Of a stretch of 64,000 nucleotides of DNA, positions 33,778-42,039 are shown piece by piece. A program made the position numbers and the translations under genes. Below the pieces are notes generated by a model. The model had not been told where the DNA came from. It ran no database searches and saw nothing but the letters and a program-made list of their open reading frames with translations. The first letter of the stretch is position 1. Every line of letters starts with the position of its first letter. The stretch is from Pseudomonas sp. Root562 (GTDB taxonomy: Bacteria > Pseudomonadota > Gammaproteobacteria > Pseudomonadales > Pseudomonadaceae), in NCBI RefSeq assembly GCF_001427125.1, contig NZ_LMGK01000020.1, positions 251,263 to 315,262 of the forward strand, read 5' to 3'.

Positions 33778-35088
33778 TCAGTCGGCTTGTGGAGCTTCTA
33801 CCGGCTTGACAGCTTCTTCGTAAGAGACCGATTTGTCGGTCACGCTAGCTTTCTGCAGAACAGTATCCACAACTTGCTCTTCCAGCACAACCGAACGAAC
33901 TTCGTTCAGTTGCTGGTCGTTCTTGTAGTACCAGGACACAACTTGCTCAGGCTCCTGGTAAGCAGAAGCCATCTCCTGAATCATCTCGCGAACGCGAGCT
34001 TCGTCAGGCTTGAGGTCGAATTGCTTGACCACTTCAGCCACGATCAGACCCAGCACCACACGGCGCTTGGCTTGTTCTTCGAACAGCTCGGCAGGCAGTT
34101 GGTCAGGCTTGATGTTGCCGCCGAACTGCTGAACAGCCTGCACGCGCAGACGGTCAACTTCGTTGGACAGTAGAGCCTTCGGCACTTCGATCGGGTTGGT
34201 GGCCAGCAGACCGTCCATTACCTGATTCTTGACCTTGGATTTGATCGCCTGACGCAGCTCACGCTCCATGTTCTTGCGAACTTCGGCGCGGAAGCCTTCC
34301 AGACCGGTTTCCTTGATGCCGAATTGAGCGAAGAACTCTTCGGTCAGCTCTGGCAGTTTTGGCTCGGAAACAGTGTTCACGGTCACGGTGAACTCAGCGG
34401 CTTTGCCAGCCAGGTCGAGGTTCTGGTAATCCTCAGGGAAGGTCAGGTTCAGAACACGCTCTTCGCCAGCTTTAGCGCCAACCAGGCCGTCTTCGAAGCC
34501 AGGGATCATACGGCCGGAACCCAGCACCAGCTGAGTACCTTTGGCGGAACCGCCAGCGAACACTTCACCGTCGACCTTGCCAACGAAATCGATGTTCAGC
34601 TGGTCTTCGTTCTGGGCAGCACGATCGGCCACTTCGAAACGGGTGTTCTGCTTGCGCAGGATGTCCAGCATCTTGTCCAGATCGGCATCAGCCACGTCAG
34701 CGCTCAGGCGCTCTACGGTGATACCTTCGAAACCGGCAACGGTGAACTCAGGGAACACTTCGAAAACTGCGACGTATTCCAGGTCCTTGCCCGCTTCCAG
34801 GGATTTCGGCTCGATCGAAGGCGAACCCGCCGGGTTCAGCTTTTGCTCGACAACAGCCTCGTAGAAGGAAGACTGGATGACGTCGCCTACAGCTTCCTGG
34901 CGAGCTTCGGCGCCAAAACGACGCTTGATTTCGCTCATTGGCACTTTGCCTGGACGGAAGCCAGCAATCTTGGCCTTTTGGGCAGTCTGCTGCAGACGCT
35001 TGTTGACCTGAGTCTCGATGCGCTCAGCCGGCACGGTGATGCTCATGCGGCGCTCAAGAGCAGAAGTATTTTCAACAGAAACTTGCAT
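33778..35088 (-). CDS. tig: Trigger factor
   Basis: 436 aa ribosome-associated chaperone and peptidyl-prolyl isomerase. The ribosome-binding signature is GFRPGKVPMSEIKRRFG near residues 43-58. A FKBP-type domain occupies ~155-235 (NIDFVGKVDGEVFAGG), and the C-terminal substrate cradle completes it. The start at 35088 (MQVSVENTS) is the family start, with GAGGAATATCC upstream. First gene of the tig-clpP-clpX region. Confidence 0.96.
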   Translation of the reverse strand: MQVSVENTSALERRMSITVPAERIETQVNKRLQQTAQKAKIAGFRPGKVPMSEIKRRFGAEARQEAVGDVIQSSFYEAVVEQKLNPAGSPSIEPKSLEAGKDLEYVAVFEVFPEFTVAGFEGITVERLSADVADADLDKMLDILRKQNTRFEVADRAAQNEDQLNIDFVGKVDGEVFAGGSAKGTQLVLGSGRMIPGFEDGLVGAKAGEERVLNLTFPEDYQNLDLAGKAAEFTVTVNTVSEPKLPELTEEFFAQFGIKETGLEGFRAEVRKNMERELRQAIKSKVKNQVMDGLLATNPIEVPKALLSNEVDRLRVQAVQQFGGNIKPDQLPAELFEEQAKRRVVLGLIVAEVVKQFDLKPDEARVREMIQEMASAYQEPEQVVSWYYKNDQQLNEVRSVVLEEQVVDTVLQKASVTDKSVSYEEAVKPVEAPQAD

Positions 35089-35445
35089 GGATATTCCTCG
35101 TTGCACAGACGTTAGCCGGCCGTTTCCGACCCCAGAATCAAGGGCATGCATTCTAGTGGGTCAAACTCAAGAAGTCACCCCACTGAAAACGGGTAAAAAA
35201 ACAGCAGGCAATTTATAGGTGCGAAGGCACGGATGCACTTCGCTCCGGTGGCAAATACAACCAATCACGCCAGGGCTCTGCACCAACCCTTCCTTATATA
35301 GAAGCGGTACCAGGCATCTCCCCGACAGCCAACCCGGCGAGCAAGGCCGGTGGGCAGCACGGCATCATCGAGTAACATAAATACGACGAAACGCCCTGCC
35401 CTGCGACCCAGTACCTGCAGCCGCTGAAAACTCGATCTTCTGAAA
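35089..35445. other. Intergenic region upstream of tig
   Basis: About 360 bases between tig and the tRNA cluster terminator. It must contain the tig promoter. No RNA gene, repeat or credible coding frame was recognised; the reading frame that crosses into the first tRNA-His is not a gene. Confidence 0.5.
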
Positions 35446-35480
35446 CAAAAAAGGCGCCAGACTATTAATCTGGCGCCTTT
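35446..35480 (-). terminator. Terminator of the tRNA cluster
   Basis: Perfect 12-base arms AAAGGCGCCAGA / TCTGGCGCCTTT with a 7-base loop. Read leftward it ends in TTTTTTG. It lies 7 bases after the distal tRNA-His. Confidence 0.85.
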
Positions 35481-35487
35481 CGGAATA

Positions 35488-35563
35488 TGGGGTGGACGAT
35501 GGGGATCGAACCCACGACAACGGGAGTCACAATCCCGTGCTCTACCAACTGAGCTACGCCCAC
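35488..35563 (-). tRNA. tRNA-His (GTG), distal copy
   Basis: 76 bases with encoded CCA. Cloverleaf: GTGGGCG acceptor, anticodon loop TTGTGAC (GTG, His), T-loop TTCGATC. The body is identical to the copy at 35784-35859. Last of a four-tRNA leftward cluster. Confidence 0.95.
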
Positions 35564-35641
35564 CATATTGCGTAACAAAGAAGCCAAACAACTTCTTTGC
35601 TGAACTTCAATCCTGCCAATCGACATGATCGAAGCTTTATT

Positions 35642-35726
35642 TGGTGCGGATGAAGAGACTCGAACTCTTACGCCTCGCGGCGCTGGAACCTAAATCCAGT
35701 GTGTCTACCAATTCCACCACATCCGC
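35642..35726 (-). tRNA. tRNA-Leu (TAG)
   Basis: 85 bases including a long variable arm and encoded CCA. The acceptor is GCGGATG and the anticodon loop TTTAGGT gives TAG (Leu, CTA/CTG codons). It sits between the two tRNA-His genes. Confidence 0.95.
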
Positions 35727-35745
35727 GGAGTGAAGCTTTTAAAGC

Positions 35746-35776
35746 AAAGGCGCCAGATTGTTAATCTGGCGCCTTT
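35746..35776 (-). terminator. Hairpin after the proximal tRNA-His
   Basis: Perfect 14-base arms AAAGGCGCCAGATT / AATCTGGCGCCTTT with a 3-base loop, nearly the same sequence as the cluster terminator at 35446-35480. The U-tract is weak, so it may be a processing stem left by duplication of the tRNA-His plus hairpin unit. Confidence 0.65.
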
Positions 35777-35783
35777 CGAAATA

Positions 35784-35859
35784 TGGGGTGGACGATGGGG
35801 ATCGAACCCACGACAACGGGAGTCACAATCCCGTGCTCTACCAACTGAGCTACGCCCAC
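35784..35859 (-). tRNA. tRNA-His (GTG), proximal copy
   Basis: 76 bases, same sequence as the copy at 35488-35563, with encoded CCA and anticodon GTG. Its 3' flank (hairpin) is also shared with that copy. Confidence 0.95.
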
Positions 35860-35891
35860 CATATTGCGCTACTTGTGCCAAAGCTGCCTAA

Positions 35892-35968
35892 TGGCGCACC
35901 CGGCAGGACTCGAACCTGCGACCATCCGCTTAGAAGGCGGATGCTCTATCCAGCTGAGCTACGGGCGC
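35892..35968 (-). tRNA. tRNA-Arg (TCT)
   Basis: 77 bases with encoded CCA. The acceptor is GCGCCCG and the anticodon loop CTTCTAA gives TCT (Arg, AGA/AGG codons). First gene of the leftward cluster, next to the divergent folD; the same cluster flanks folD in P. aeruginosa. Confidence 0.95.
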
Positions 35969-36242
35969 CTTGTTAGCTGTACCCTTGAAGGACTACAAAC
36001 TAAGTGCTTTTCAGCCTTGCAGAACCTTGATTCCGCTCGGCCTTCTCAACCAGTGCTAGGCTGTGCCCGACAAGTGCGACGAATAGTATAGAGCGCCCTA
36101 AAGGTCGTCAAATCCTTTTTAAAAAAAATTCATTTAATTAAAGGGGTTAGAGGAATTTGCAGACCAAGCGCCTTTGCCCTCACCGCATGACATGCGAGAA
36201 TGCGTTCTCTTTTTTTCCCCTCTCGATGGTTAATCACGCGCA

Positions 36243-37097
36243 ATGACTGCACAACTAATCGACGGCAAATCGATCGCCGCCAGCCTGCGCCAGCAGATCG
36301 CCCAACGTGTCACCGAGCGTCGCCAGCAAGGCCTGCGCACGCCGGGCCTCGCGGTGATCCTGGTCGGCAGCGATCCTGCCTCTCAGGTTTATGTCTCGCA
36401 CAAGCGTAAAGACTGTGAAGAGGTCGGCTTCCTTTCCCAGGCTTACGACCTGCCTTCCGAAACCACTCAAGAAGCACTGGCCGATCTGATCGATCGCCTG
36501 AATGACGATCCCGCCATTGATGGCGTCCTGTTGCAGCTTCCTCTGCCTGAACACCTGGACGCGTCCAAACTGCTGGAGCGCATTCGTCCGGACAAAGACG
36601 TCGACGGCTTCCATCCCTACAACGTCGGCCGCCTTGCCCAGCGCATTCCACTGCTGCGCCCGTGCACGCCAAAAGGCATCATGACCCTGCTGGAAAGCAC
36701 CGGTGCCGATCTGTACGGAATGAATGCCGTGGTCGTCGGTGCATCCAACATTGTTGGCCGCCCGATGGCGATGGAGTTGCTGCTGGCCGGTTGCACCGTG
36801 ACCGTCACCCACCGATTCACCAAGGATCTGGCTGGCCACGTCGGTCGCGCCGATCTGGTCGTCGTTGCCGCTGGCAAGCCCGGCCTGGTCAAGGGTGAGT
36901 GGATCAAGGAAGGCGCGATCGTGATCGACGTCGGCATCAACCGCCAGGAAGACGGCAAGCTGGTTGGCGACGTGATCTACGAAACCGCCCTGCCCCGCGC
37001 CGGCTGGATCACTCCGGTACCCGGCGGCGTCGGTCCGATGACCCGCGCCTGCCTGCTGGAAAACACCCTGTACGCAGCCGAAACCCTGCACAGCTGA
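36243..37097 (+). CDS. folD: Methylenetetrahydrofolate dehydrogenase/cyclohydrolase FolD
   Basis: 284 aa bifunctional enzyme interconverting 5,10-methylene-, methenyl- and 10-formyl-tetrahydrofolate with NADP. The catalytic Lys lies in YVSHKRKDCEEVGF (K54/K56 region). Also present are DGVLLQLPLP, DVDGFHPYNVGRL and the dinucleotide site VVVGASNIVGRPMAMEL. Full length, with a strong terminator 31 bases after the stop. Confidence 0.96.
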   Translation: MTAQLIDGKSIAASLRQQIAQRVTERRQQGLRTPGLAVILVGSDPASQVYVSHKRKDCEEVGFLSQAYDLPSETTQEALADLIDRLNDDPAIDGVLLQLPLPEHLDASKLLERIRPDKDVDGFHPYNVGRLAQRIPLLRPCTPKGIMTLLESTGADLYGMNAVVVGASNIVGRPMAMELLLAGCTVTVTHRFTKDLAGHVGRADLVVVAAGKPGLVKGEWIKEGAIVIDVGINRQEDGKLVGDVIYETALPRAGWITPVPGGVGPMTRACLLENTLYAAETLHS

Positions 37098-37128
37098 GCC
37101 TCGCTGCATAGATGACCGGCAACACAAG

Positions 37129-37157
37129 GAACCCCGCCCATGGCGGGGTTCTTTTTT
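37129..37157 (+). terminator. Terminator of folD
   Basis: Stem GAACCCCGCC / GGCGGGGTTC with a CAT loop, followed by TTTTTT. Confidence 0.95.
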
Positions 37158-37335
37158 GCCTGCGCAGCAGCTTCGACCATCCGCCGGAAAATAACTTTTT
37201 TTTCATGTTTTCCGGGACTTTCACCTGGTACTTGAACAACCATCGACAGTTATTCAGCCATACTCCAGAATGTCGCGCTTTTCGAGAAATAGCCCGTTAC
37301 AACACGGCATATCAACACTTTATGAGTCTGCCAGC

Positions 37336-38274
37336 GTGAAAATCCGTCTTTCCATCCTGAGCCTATTTTTTGCAGTTACAGGGACTTTCATCACGCCAAT
37401 CGCCAGCGCTGGCGAAACCACTGCAGCGCCTCGATCCACCTCGCAACTCAAACTCGCTTCCGGCAGCTCTTTACTGCTGGATATCCAGACCAACAAAGTC
37501 ATCTACGCCAGCAACCCCGACGTTGTCGTGCCCATCGCTTCCGTCAGCAAATTGATGACCGGCCTGGTCGTGGTGGAAGCCCGGCAGAACATGGACGAGT
37601 ACATCAACATCAACATCAGCGACACGCCAGAAATGAAGGGTGTGTATTCCCGGGTAAAACTCAAGAGCGAGTTGCCACGCCGGGAAATGCTGCTGATTGC
37701 CCTGATGTCATCGGAAAACCGCGCCGCCGCGAGCCTCGCCCACCATTATCCGGGTGGTTACGCCGCGTTTATTGCGGCGATGAATGCCAAAGCCCGGGCT
37801 CTGGGCATGACCAATACCCATTTCGTCGAGCCAACAGGTCTCTCCCCGCGCAACGTTTCGACCGCACGTGATTTGAGCAAACTGCTGATCGCCGCGCACA
37901 AGTATCCGCTGCTGACCGAGTTGAGCACGACCAAGGAAAAAACCGTTACGTTCCGCAAACCCGTCTACAGCCTGGGCTTTCGCAACACCGACCATTTGGT
38001 CCGCAAGCCGGACTGGGACATCCAGCTGACAAAGACCGGTTTCACCAACGCAGCAGGTCACTGCCTGGTGCTCGTAACGCGGATGAGCAACCGCCCGGTG
38101 GCCTTGGTCATACTCGACGCCTATGGCAAATACACCCACTTTGCCGATGCCACGCGCATGCGTAATTGGGTTGAGAGTGGGAAAAGCGCGGACGTGCCTT
38201 CGGTTGCCCTGCAATACAAAGCGGATAAAAACCTGAAACAACGTCAGAGCGGTGTCGTCGAAGCTTCAAAGTAA
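37336..38274 (+). CDS. pbpG: D-alanyl-D-alanine endopeptidase (PBP7)
   Basis: 312 aa from a GTG at 37336. The signal peptide ends near ASA (residue 25). Penicillin-binding motifs are intact: S69-V-S-K72, S127-E-N129 and K234-T-G236. It cleaves peptide cross-links in peptidoglycan in the periplasm. An ATG-led frame starting at 37322 runs into TGA at the GTG, so it could be a tiny leader. The open frame extends upstream to 37270 but would bury the signal peptide. Confidence 0.9.
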   Translation: MKIRLSILSLFFAVTGTFITPIASAGETTAAPRSTSQLKLASGSSLLLDIQTNKVIYASNPDVVVPIASVSKLMTGLVVVEARQNMDEYININISDTPEMKGVYSRVKLKSELPRREMLLIALMSSENRAAASLAHHYPGGYAAFIAAMNAKARALGMTNTHFVEPTGLSPRNVSTARDLSKLLIAAHKYPLLTELSTTKEKTVTFRKPVYSLGFRNTDHLVRKPDWDIQLTKTGFTNAAGHCLVLVTRMSNRPVALVILDAYGKYTHFADATRMRNWVESGKSADVPSVALQYKADKNLKQRQSGVVEASK

Positions 38275-38292
38275 ATACTGACAACCGCAAGC

Positions 38293-38320
38293 AAAAGCCC
38301 CGAATATTCGGGGCTTTTTT
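38293..38320. terminator. Bidirectional terminator, pbpG and leftward small gene
   Basis: Perfect palindrome AAAAGCCCCGAATATTCGGG and its completion, with A- and T-runs outside. It lies between two convergent stops (38274 and 38323). Confidence 0.9.
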
Positions 38321-38322
38321 CT

Positions 38323-38538
38323 TCAATCGTTGGGCAGCGGCATCTGGTCGTCATCCGGAATGCCGTCGCCTTTGCTTGGGTCTCGCCAGCTCTGGGGATG
38401 CTCGGTTGGCGCCACCGTCGGCCGAGCCAGCGGATCGCGCATCGGGCTATCCGGATCCAGTACGGGATCGATGTCCTCTTGCGGTGTAGTGGGAACGGTT
38501 TCCGGGCGTTTATCGTTGAAACTCGAATCAGTGGACAT
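38323..38538 (-). CDS. Small disordered Pro/Asp-rich protein
   Basis: 71 aa, rich in Pro, Asp and Ser with no predicted helix or signal (DIDPVLDPDSPMRDPLARP). The start at 38538 has GGAGG five bases upstream, within the overlap with the next gene. Function unknown; probably limited to Pseudomonas. Forms a pair with the gene at 38550-38762. Confidence 0.65.
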   Translation of the reverse strand: MSTDSSFNDKRPETVPTTPQEDIDPVLDPDSPMRDPLARPTVAPTEHPQSWRDPSKGDGIPDDDQMPLPND

Positions 38539-38549
38539 ACACACCTCCA

Positions 38550-38762
38550 TCAGACCTGAGGTTTCAGGTCACCGAGTGGATCGTAGGGCTTTGCGGGAGC
38601 CTTAGGGTCATCGCCCGGCTTCACGTCTTTAGGCGCCTTGGCCGGTCCGATGGGATCGACCTGAGGGTCGGCGAGGTCAGGAGAATCGGGGTCGAAGCCC
38701 AGCTCATCGCCGGACGAATGCTCAGACGAATGCGGGCCAGCGGGAGTATTGGAATGTGCCAT
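38550..38762 (-). CDS. Small disordered Pro/Asp/Lys-rich protein
   Basis: 70 aa, similar in style to its downstream neighbour: GFDPDSPDLADPQVDPIGP and a basic/proline tail. AGGAGG precedes the ATG. The two proteins share DPDSP-type motifs, suggesting an old tandem duplication. No function is known. Confidence 0.65.
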   Translation of the reverse strand: MAHSNTPAGPHSSEHSSGDELGFDPDSPDLADPQVDPIGPAKAPKDVKPGDDPKAPAKPYDPLGDLKPQV

Positions 38763-38852
38763 GAGCGCCTCCTGATCGCGGCCCGAAAAGTACGGGCCTT
38801 GATAGTCAGAGGATACCGCTGCGCAGGGGTGCCCGGCAGATGACGAACGGGC

Positions 38853-39524
38853 TTAATGGGCGCCCAAGGCTTTTTTGGCTTTTGCCGCCGCCTGCTCCTG
38901 GCCGGCCTGGGCGAGATCGTTTGCCGCCTTCAGCCAGCGCTGCTGGTCGACGTCGGCGGGAATCTGCGTTGGCGCCTGAATCAACACCGCCCAGCCACCC
39001 GCATCCTTGAATGCCGATTCGAACGAACCGAAGCTCATCAGCAGCCGCTGATCCATCCCGGCTCGCAGTAATACAGTCTGCTTCTGCCGGTTGTACCCCG
39101 TGAGAATGGCATAACGCGGCTCGGACCAAAGCGCCGAACCTTCGGTAAACCGCACCATGACCGGATACCCGGCCGCCACCTGAGTCAGCAAGGCGGGCAA
39201 GTCGCTGTCCAGCGGATAGACCATCATTCCGTACTCGCGGGCGAGGTTTTGCATGTTCTGTTGCAATTGGGCCTCGGCGCCCGGCAAACGCAGCGGTTTA
39301 TCCAGCAGGCCCGGAGTGATCACGATGCCTTGCTGGGACAACATGCTCGCCAGCACCTGCGGCCCGCTTTGATTGGCCACGCCCTTGTAGAAGCGGCCAC
39401 TGAGCTCCACCCGTTCCGGCAGACGCTTGATTTGTGGCGCCACGCTCCCCGCGCAGCCCGCCAGACCGGCGACACAACCCACGATGACCGCCACTGAAAG
39501 CATTCGAGAAATTACCCGCACCAT
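38853..39524 (-). CDS. C39-peptidase-like lipoprotein lacking catalytic residues
   Basis: 223 aa. Lipoprotein signal with lipobox LAGC (Cys24). The fold pattern is that of the bacteriocin-processing C39 family: NQSGPQVLASML stands where QxxCGPAAL is expected, so the nucleophile is S53. EPRYAILTGYN stands where the catalytic His begins HYVVVxGY, so His is R137. Both key residues are missing, so it is likely a non-proteolytic envelope protein. The start at 39524 has AGAGAG upstream; a second ATG one codon earlier is possible. Confidence 0.65.
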   Translation of the reverse strand: MVRVISRMLSVAVIVGCVAGLAGCAGSVAPQIKRLPERVELSGRFYKGVANQSGPQVLASMLSQQGIVITPGLLDKPLRLPGAEAQLQQNMQNLAREYGMMVYPLDSDLPALLTQVAAGYPVMVRFTEGSALWSEPRYAILTGYNRQKQTVLLRAGMDQRLLMSFGSFESAFKDAGGWAVLIQAPTQIPADVDQQRWLKAANDLAQAGQEQAAAKAKKALGAH

Positions 39525-39748
39525 CATCACTCTCTTGTTCAAACGCCAGGCAATCCGCTTCCCGGCTTGGCCGTCGATCATAGGACGCCACGGAGCATCG
39601 GTATAGCCTTAACCGGTAGTTGGCTGGTTTGCATAGAGCGAACTGGTTGATGGCTGTCGACCTTCGGTCAATAGCCTGAAACACGACAGCGACTAGACTG
39701 TCACTTGCATAGCGTGTCCGCCCGCTGCAGGGCAAAGAGGAGGCATCG

Positions 39749-39916
39749 ATGAGCCTGATTATGACAATCGTGATGTTGATCAGCGGCTGGTTGGCCGTAG
39801 CCGCCGCCATGTTATGGGGCGTTCTGCGCGTTACCCGCCGGCACCATCCTTCAGCTCATTCAGCACCCGCGCCGAAAGCCGAAGAACCAGCCGCACACCA
39901 CGTCACCGCGCACTGA
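39749..39916 (+). CDS. 55-residue membrane-anchored small protein
   Basis: ATG with AGAGGAGG six bases upstream, an excellent ribosome site. One membrane helix (MSLIMTIVMLISGWLAVAAA and a few residues more) is followed by a basic turn (RVTRRHH) and a His/Ala/Pro-rich tail ending AHHVTAH. Function unknown. It is divergent from the C39-like lipoprotein and convergent with terC. Confidence 0.65.
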   Translation: MSLIMTIVMLISGWLAVAAAMLWGVLRVTRRHHPSAHSAPAPKAEEPAAHHVTAH

Positions 39917-39928
39917 CGCCTACCGGAT

Positions 39929-39970
39929 AAAAAAAAGGCCGCCTGGACTCTCTTGAGTTCAGGCGGCCGT
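39929..39970. terminator. Terminator of terC
   Basis: Near-perfect arms GGCCGCCTGgACTC / GAGTtCAGGCGGCC. Read leftward the stem is followed by eight T. It lies between convergent genes. Confidence 0.88.
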
Positions 39971-39984
39971 TCATTTAGCGAAGA

Positions 39985-40734
39985 TTAAGCTTCAGCAGCT
40001 ACACGCTTCTGTCTCGCCCGGCGAGACATCATGTTCAGCACTTCGATAGCAGCCGAGAATGCCATGGCGGCATAAACGTAGCCTTTCGGTACATGGGCGC
40101 CGAAACCTTCGGCGATCAGCGTCATGCCGATCATGATCAGGAAGCCCAGGGCCAGCATGACCACAGTCGGGTTGTCGTTGATGAACTTGGCCAGTGGATC
40201 AGCCGCCAGCAACATCACCAGTACCGACACCACGACCGCAATGATCATGATCGGCAAATGCTCGGTCATGCCGACGGCGGTAATGATGCTGTCGATAGAG
40301 AACACCATGTCCAGCATCAGAATCTGACCAATGGCCGCGGCAAAGCCCAGGGTCACGGTCGAGGTTGCCGACTTCGGATCTTCCGGCGCCGGGTCCATGC
40401 TGTGATGGATCTCGGTGGTTGCCTTCCACAGCAGGAACAAGCCACCAGCAATCAGGATCATGTCTTTCCAGGAGAACGCATGGCCGAGAATTTCAATGAC
40501 CGGCGCGGTCAACTGGACAATGAATGCGATGGTGCTGAGCAAGCCCAAGCGCAGGATCAGCGCCATGCCGATACCGATGCGCCGCGCTTTCTGCCGATGC
40601 TGCTCGGGCAGTTTGTTGGTCAGGATCGAGATGAAGATCAGGTTATCGATGCCGAGCACGATTTCCATCACCACCAGGGTGGCCAGGGCAACCCAGGCAG
40701 TGGGGCTGGCGGCTAGTTGTAAAAGGTATTCCAT
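39985..40734 (-). CDS. TerC-family integral membrane protein
   Basis: 249 aa with seven or more membrane helices. TerC motifs include VVMEIVLGIDNLIFISIL and MLDMVFSIDSIITAVG, whose acidic residues lie in the membrane. Family members are linked to tellurite resistance and to manganese export or metal loading of exported proteins. No yybP-ykoY riboswitch was recognised upstream. Thirty bases after the small lipoprotein gene in the same direction, so possibly co-transcribed. Confidence 0.88.
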   Translation of the reverse strand: MEYLLQLAASPTAWVALATLVVMEIVLGIDNLIFISILTNKLPEQHRQKARRIGIGMALILRLGLLSTIAFIVQLTAPVIEILGHAFSWKDMILIAGGLFLLWKATTEIHHSMDPAPEDPKSATSTVTLGFAAAIGQILMLDMVFSIDSIITAVGMTEHLPIMIIAVVVSVLVMLLAADPLAKFINDNPTVVMLALGFLIMIGMTLIAEGFGAHVPKGYVYAAMAFSAAIEVLNMMSRRARQKRVAAEA

Positions 40735-40763
40735 GGGTCAGTCCTGGCTCGCTGTAAGACGGT

Positions 40764-41003
40764 TTAGATTTCCTGGGAAGAAGATTCGGTTTTTTCCGAT
40801 TCTTTTTCTGATTCTTTTTTGCTGATCAGTCCGCCAGTGGCGTCACTGAGCGCCTGTTCGGCGGCTTTGTGGGTATCGTCTATGGCCTGCTTGGCGCTTT
40901 CCGCCGCCTTGCCCATCAATTGCTGAGCGCTTTTTTCCGCCTGGTCGCAACCGGCCAACACCAGTAAAGATGAGATCAACAACGCCGTAGCTTTGAATTT
41001 CAT
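40764..41003 (-). CDS. Small lipoprotein with helical repeats
   Basis: 79 aa. Lipobox LAGC (Cys19). The mature part is an amphipathic helix rich in Ala, Lys and Glu (KSAQQLMGKAAESAKQAIDD), ending in a Lys/Glu/Ser tail (KKESEKESEKTESS). AGGGAAG precedes the ATG. Function unknown; it may be an envelope-stress lipoprotein. Divergent from nhaR. Confidence 0.75.
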   Translation of the reverse strand: MKFKATALLISSLLVLAGCDQAEKSAQQLMGKAAESAKQAIDDTHKAAEQALSDATGGLISKKESEKESEKTESSSQEI

Positions 41004-41139
41004 GATGCTTCCCTCGATAGAACGAACGGGACCGAAACGATGGCCCGTTGATAGCGAGGCATTCTAGGGAGATGAATACTTCAGGAAAATTCGTTTTTTT
41101 ACCGGCTATACTTCGGTTTTTGCGAACTATGAAAACGAC

Positions 41140-42039
41140 ATGCTCAACTATCGGCAATTACATTACTTCTGGGTCGTGGCCAAGACCGGCAGCATCGTTC
41201 GCGCCTGCGAACAACTGAACCTGACGCCACAGACCATCAGCGGGCAAATTTCCCTGCTCGAACAAACGTATGGAATCGAACTGTTTCGCCGGGTCGGAAG
41301 GCAACTGGAACTCACCGAAGCCGGGCGGCAGACCCTGCCCTACGCCGAGCAAATGTTTCAGTTGGGTGGTGAGCTGGAGCTGATGCTGCGTGCGCAGCCC
41401 AATGAACAGCAGATTCTGTTCCGGGTCGGCGTCGCCGATGTAGTGCCCAAATCCATCGTCTATCGGCTGATTGCGCCAACCATGGAATTGAGTGAACCGC
41501 TACGCATTACCTGTCGCGAGGACAAACTGGAGCGCCTGCTTGCCGACCTCGCGATCCAGCGCCTGGACCTGGTGATATCCGACAGCCCGATGCCGACGCA
41601 CCTGGATATCAAGGGCTACAGCCAGAAACTCGGTGAATGCGGGATCAGTTTTTTTGCCACCCCTGAGCTCGCGGCACAATATGGCCAGGATTTCCCCCGC
41701 AGCCTGCATGGCGCGCCTTTGCTGATTCCGGGACCGGAAACCGTGGTCCGCAGCCGTTTGCAACGCTGGTTCGCCGAACAGCAAATTCAGCCGCAAATTG
41801 TCGGCGAGTTCGACGACAGCGCGTTGATGCAGGCCTTTGGTCAATCCGGCAGCGGGATTTTCATCGGCCCGAGCGTGATCGCCGATGAAGTGAAACGCCA
41901 GTGCGGCGTGGAAGTGATTGGCCAGACCGACGCGGTGAGCGAGTCGTTCTACGCCATTTCGGTGGAACGCAAGGTCAAGCACCCCGGCATTGTCGCCATT
42001 ACCGAAGGTGCCCGACGCGAGTTGTTTACGGCGCTGTGA
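41140..42039 (+). CDS. nhaR: LysR-family regulator, NhaR-like
   Basis: 299 aa. The helix-turn-helix lies at 1-60 (LNYRQLHYFWVVAKTGSIVR, then LTPQTISGQISLLEQ), which is the NhaR signature. The effector domain has SDSPMPTHLDIKGYSQKLGE, typical of NhaR. In E. coli NhaR activates Na+/H+ antiport and biofilm polysaccharide genes. No nhaA is next to it here. Its 3' end overlaps the convergent MFS gene by 14 bases. Confidence 0.85.
   Translation: MLNYRQLHYFWVVAKTGSIVRACEQLNLTPQTISGQISLLEQTYGIELFRRVGRQLELTEAGRQTLPYAEQMFQLGGELELMLRAQPNEQQILFRVGVADVVPKSIVYRLIAPTMELSEPLRITCREDKLERLLADLAIQRLDLVISDSPMPTHLDIKGYSQKLGECGISFFATPELAAQYGQDFPRSLHGAPLLIPGPETVVRSRLQRWFAEQQIQPQIVGEFDDSALMQAFGQSGSGIFIGPSVIADEVKRQCGVEVIGQTDAVSESFYAISVERKVKHPGIVAITEGARRELFTAL

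Noticed and set aside
31925..34173. Two long rightward open frames (370 and 379 codons)
   Set aside because: Antisense to clpX, clpP and tig, all of which are intact.
35265..35591. 108-codon leftward frame
   Set aside because: Reads through a tRNA-His gene and its terminator.
40735..40763. yybP-ykoY manganese riboswitch before terC
   Set aside because: Only 29 bases separate terC from the upstream lipoprotein gene; no room and no recognisable aptamer.
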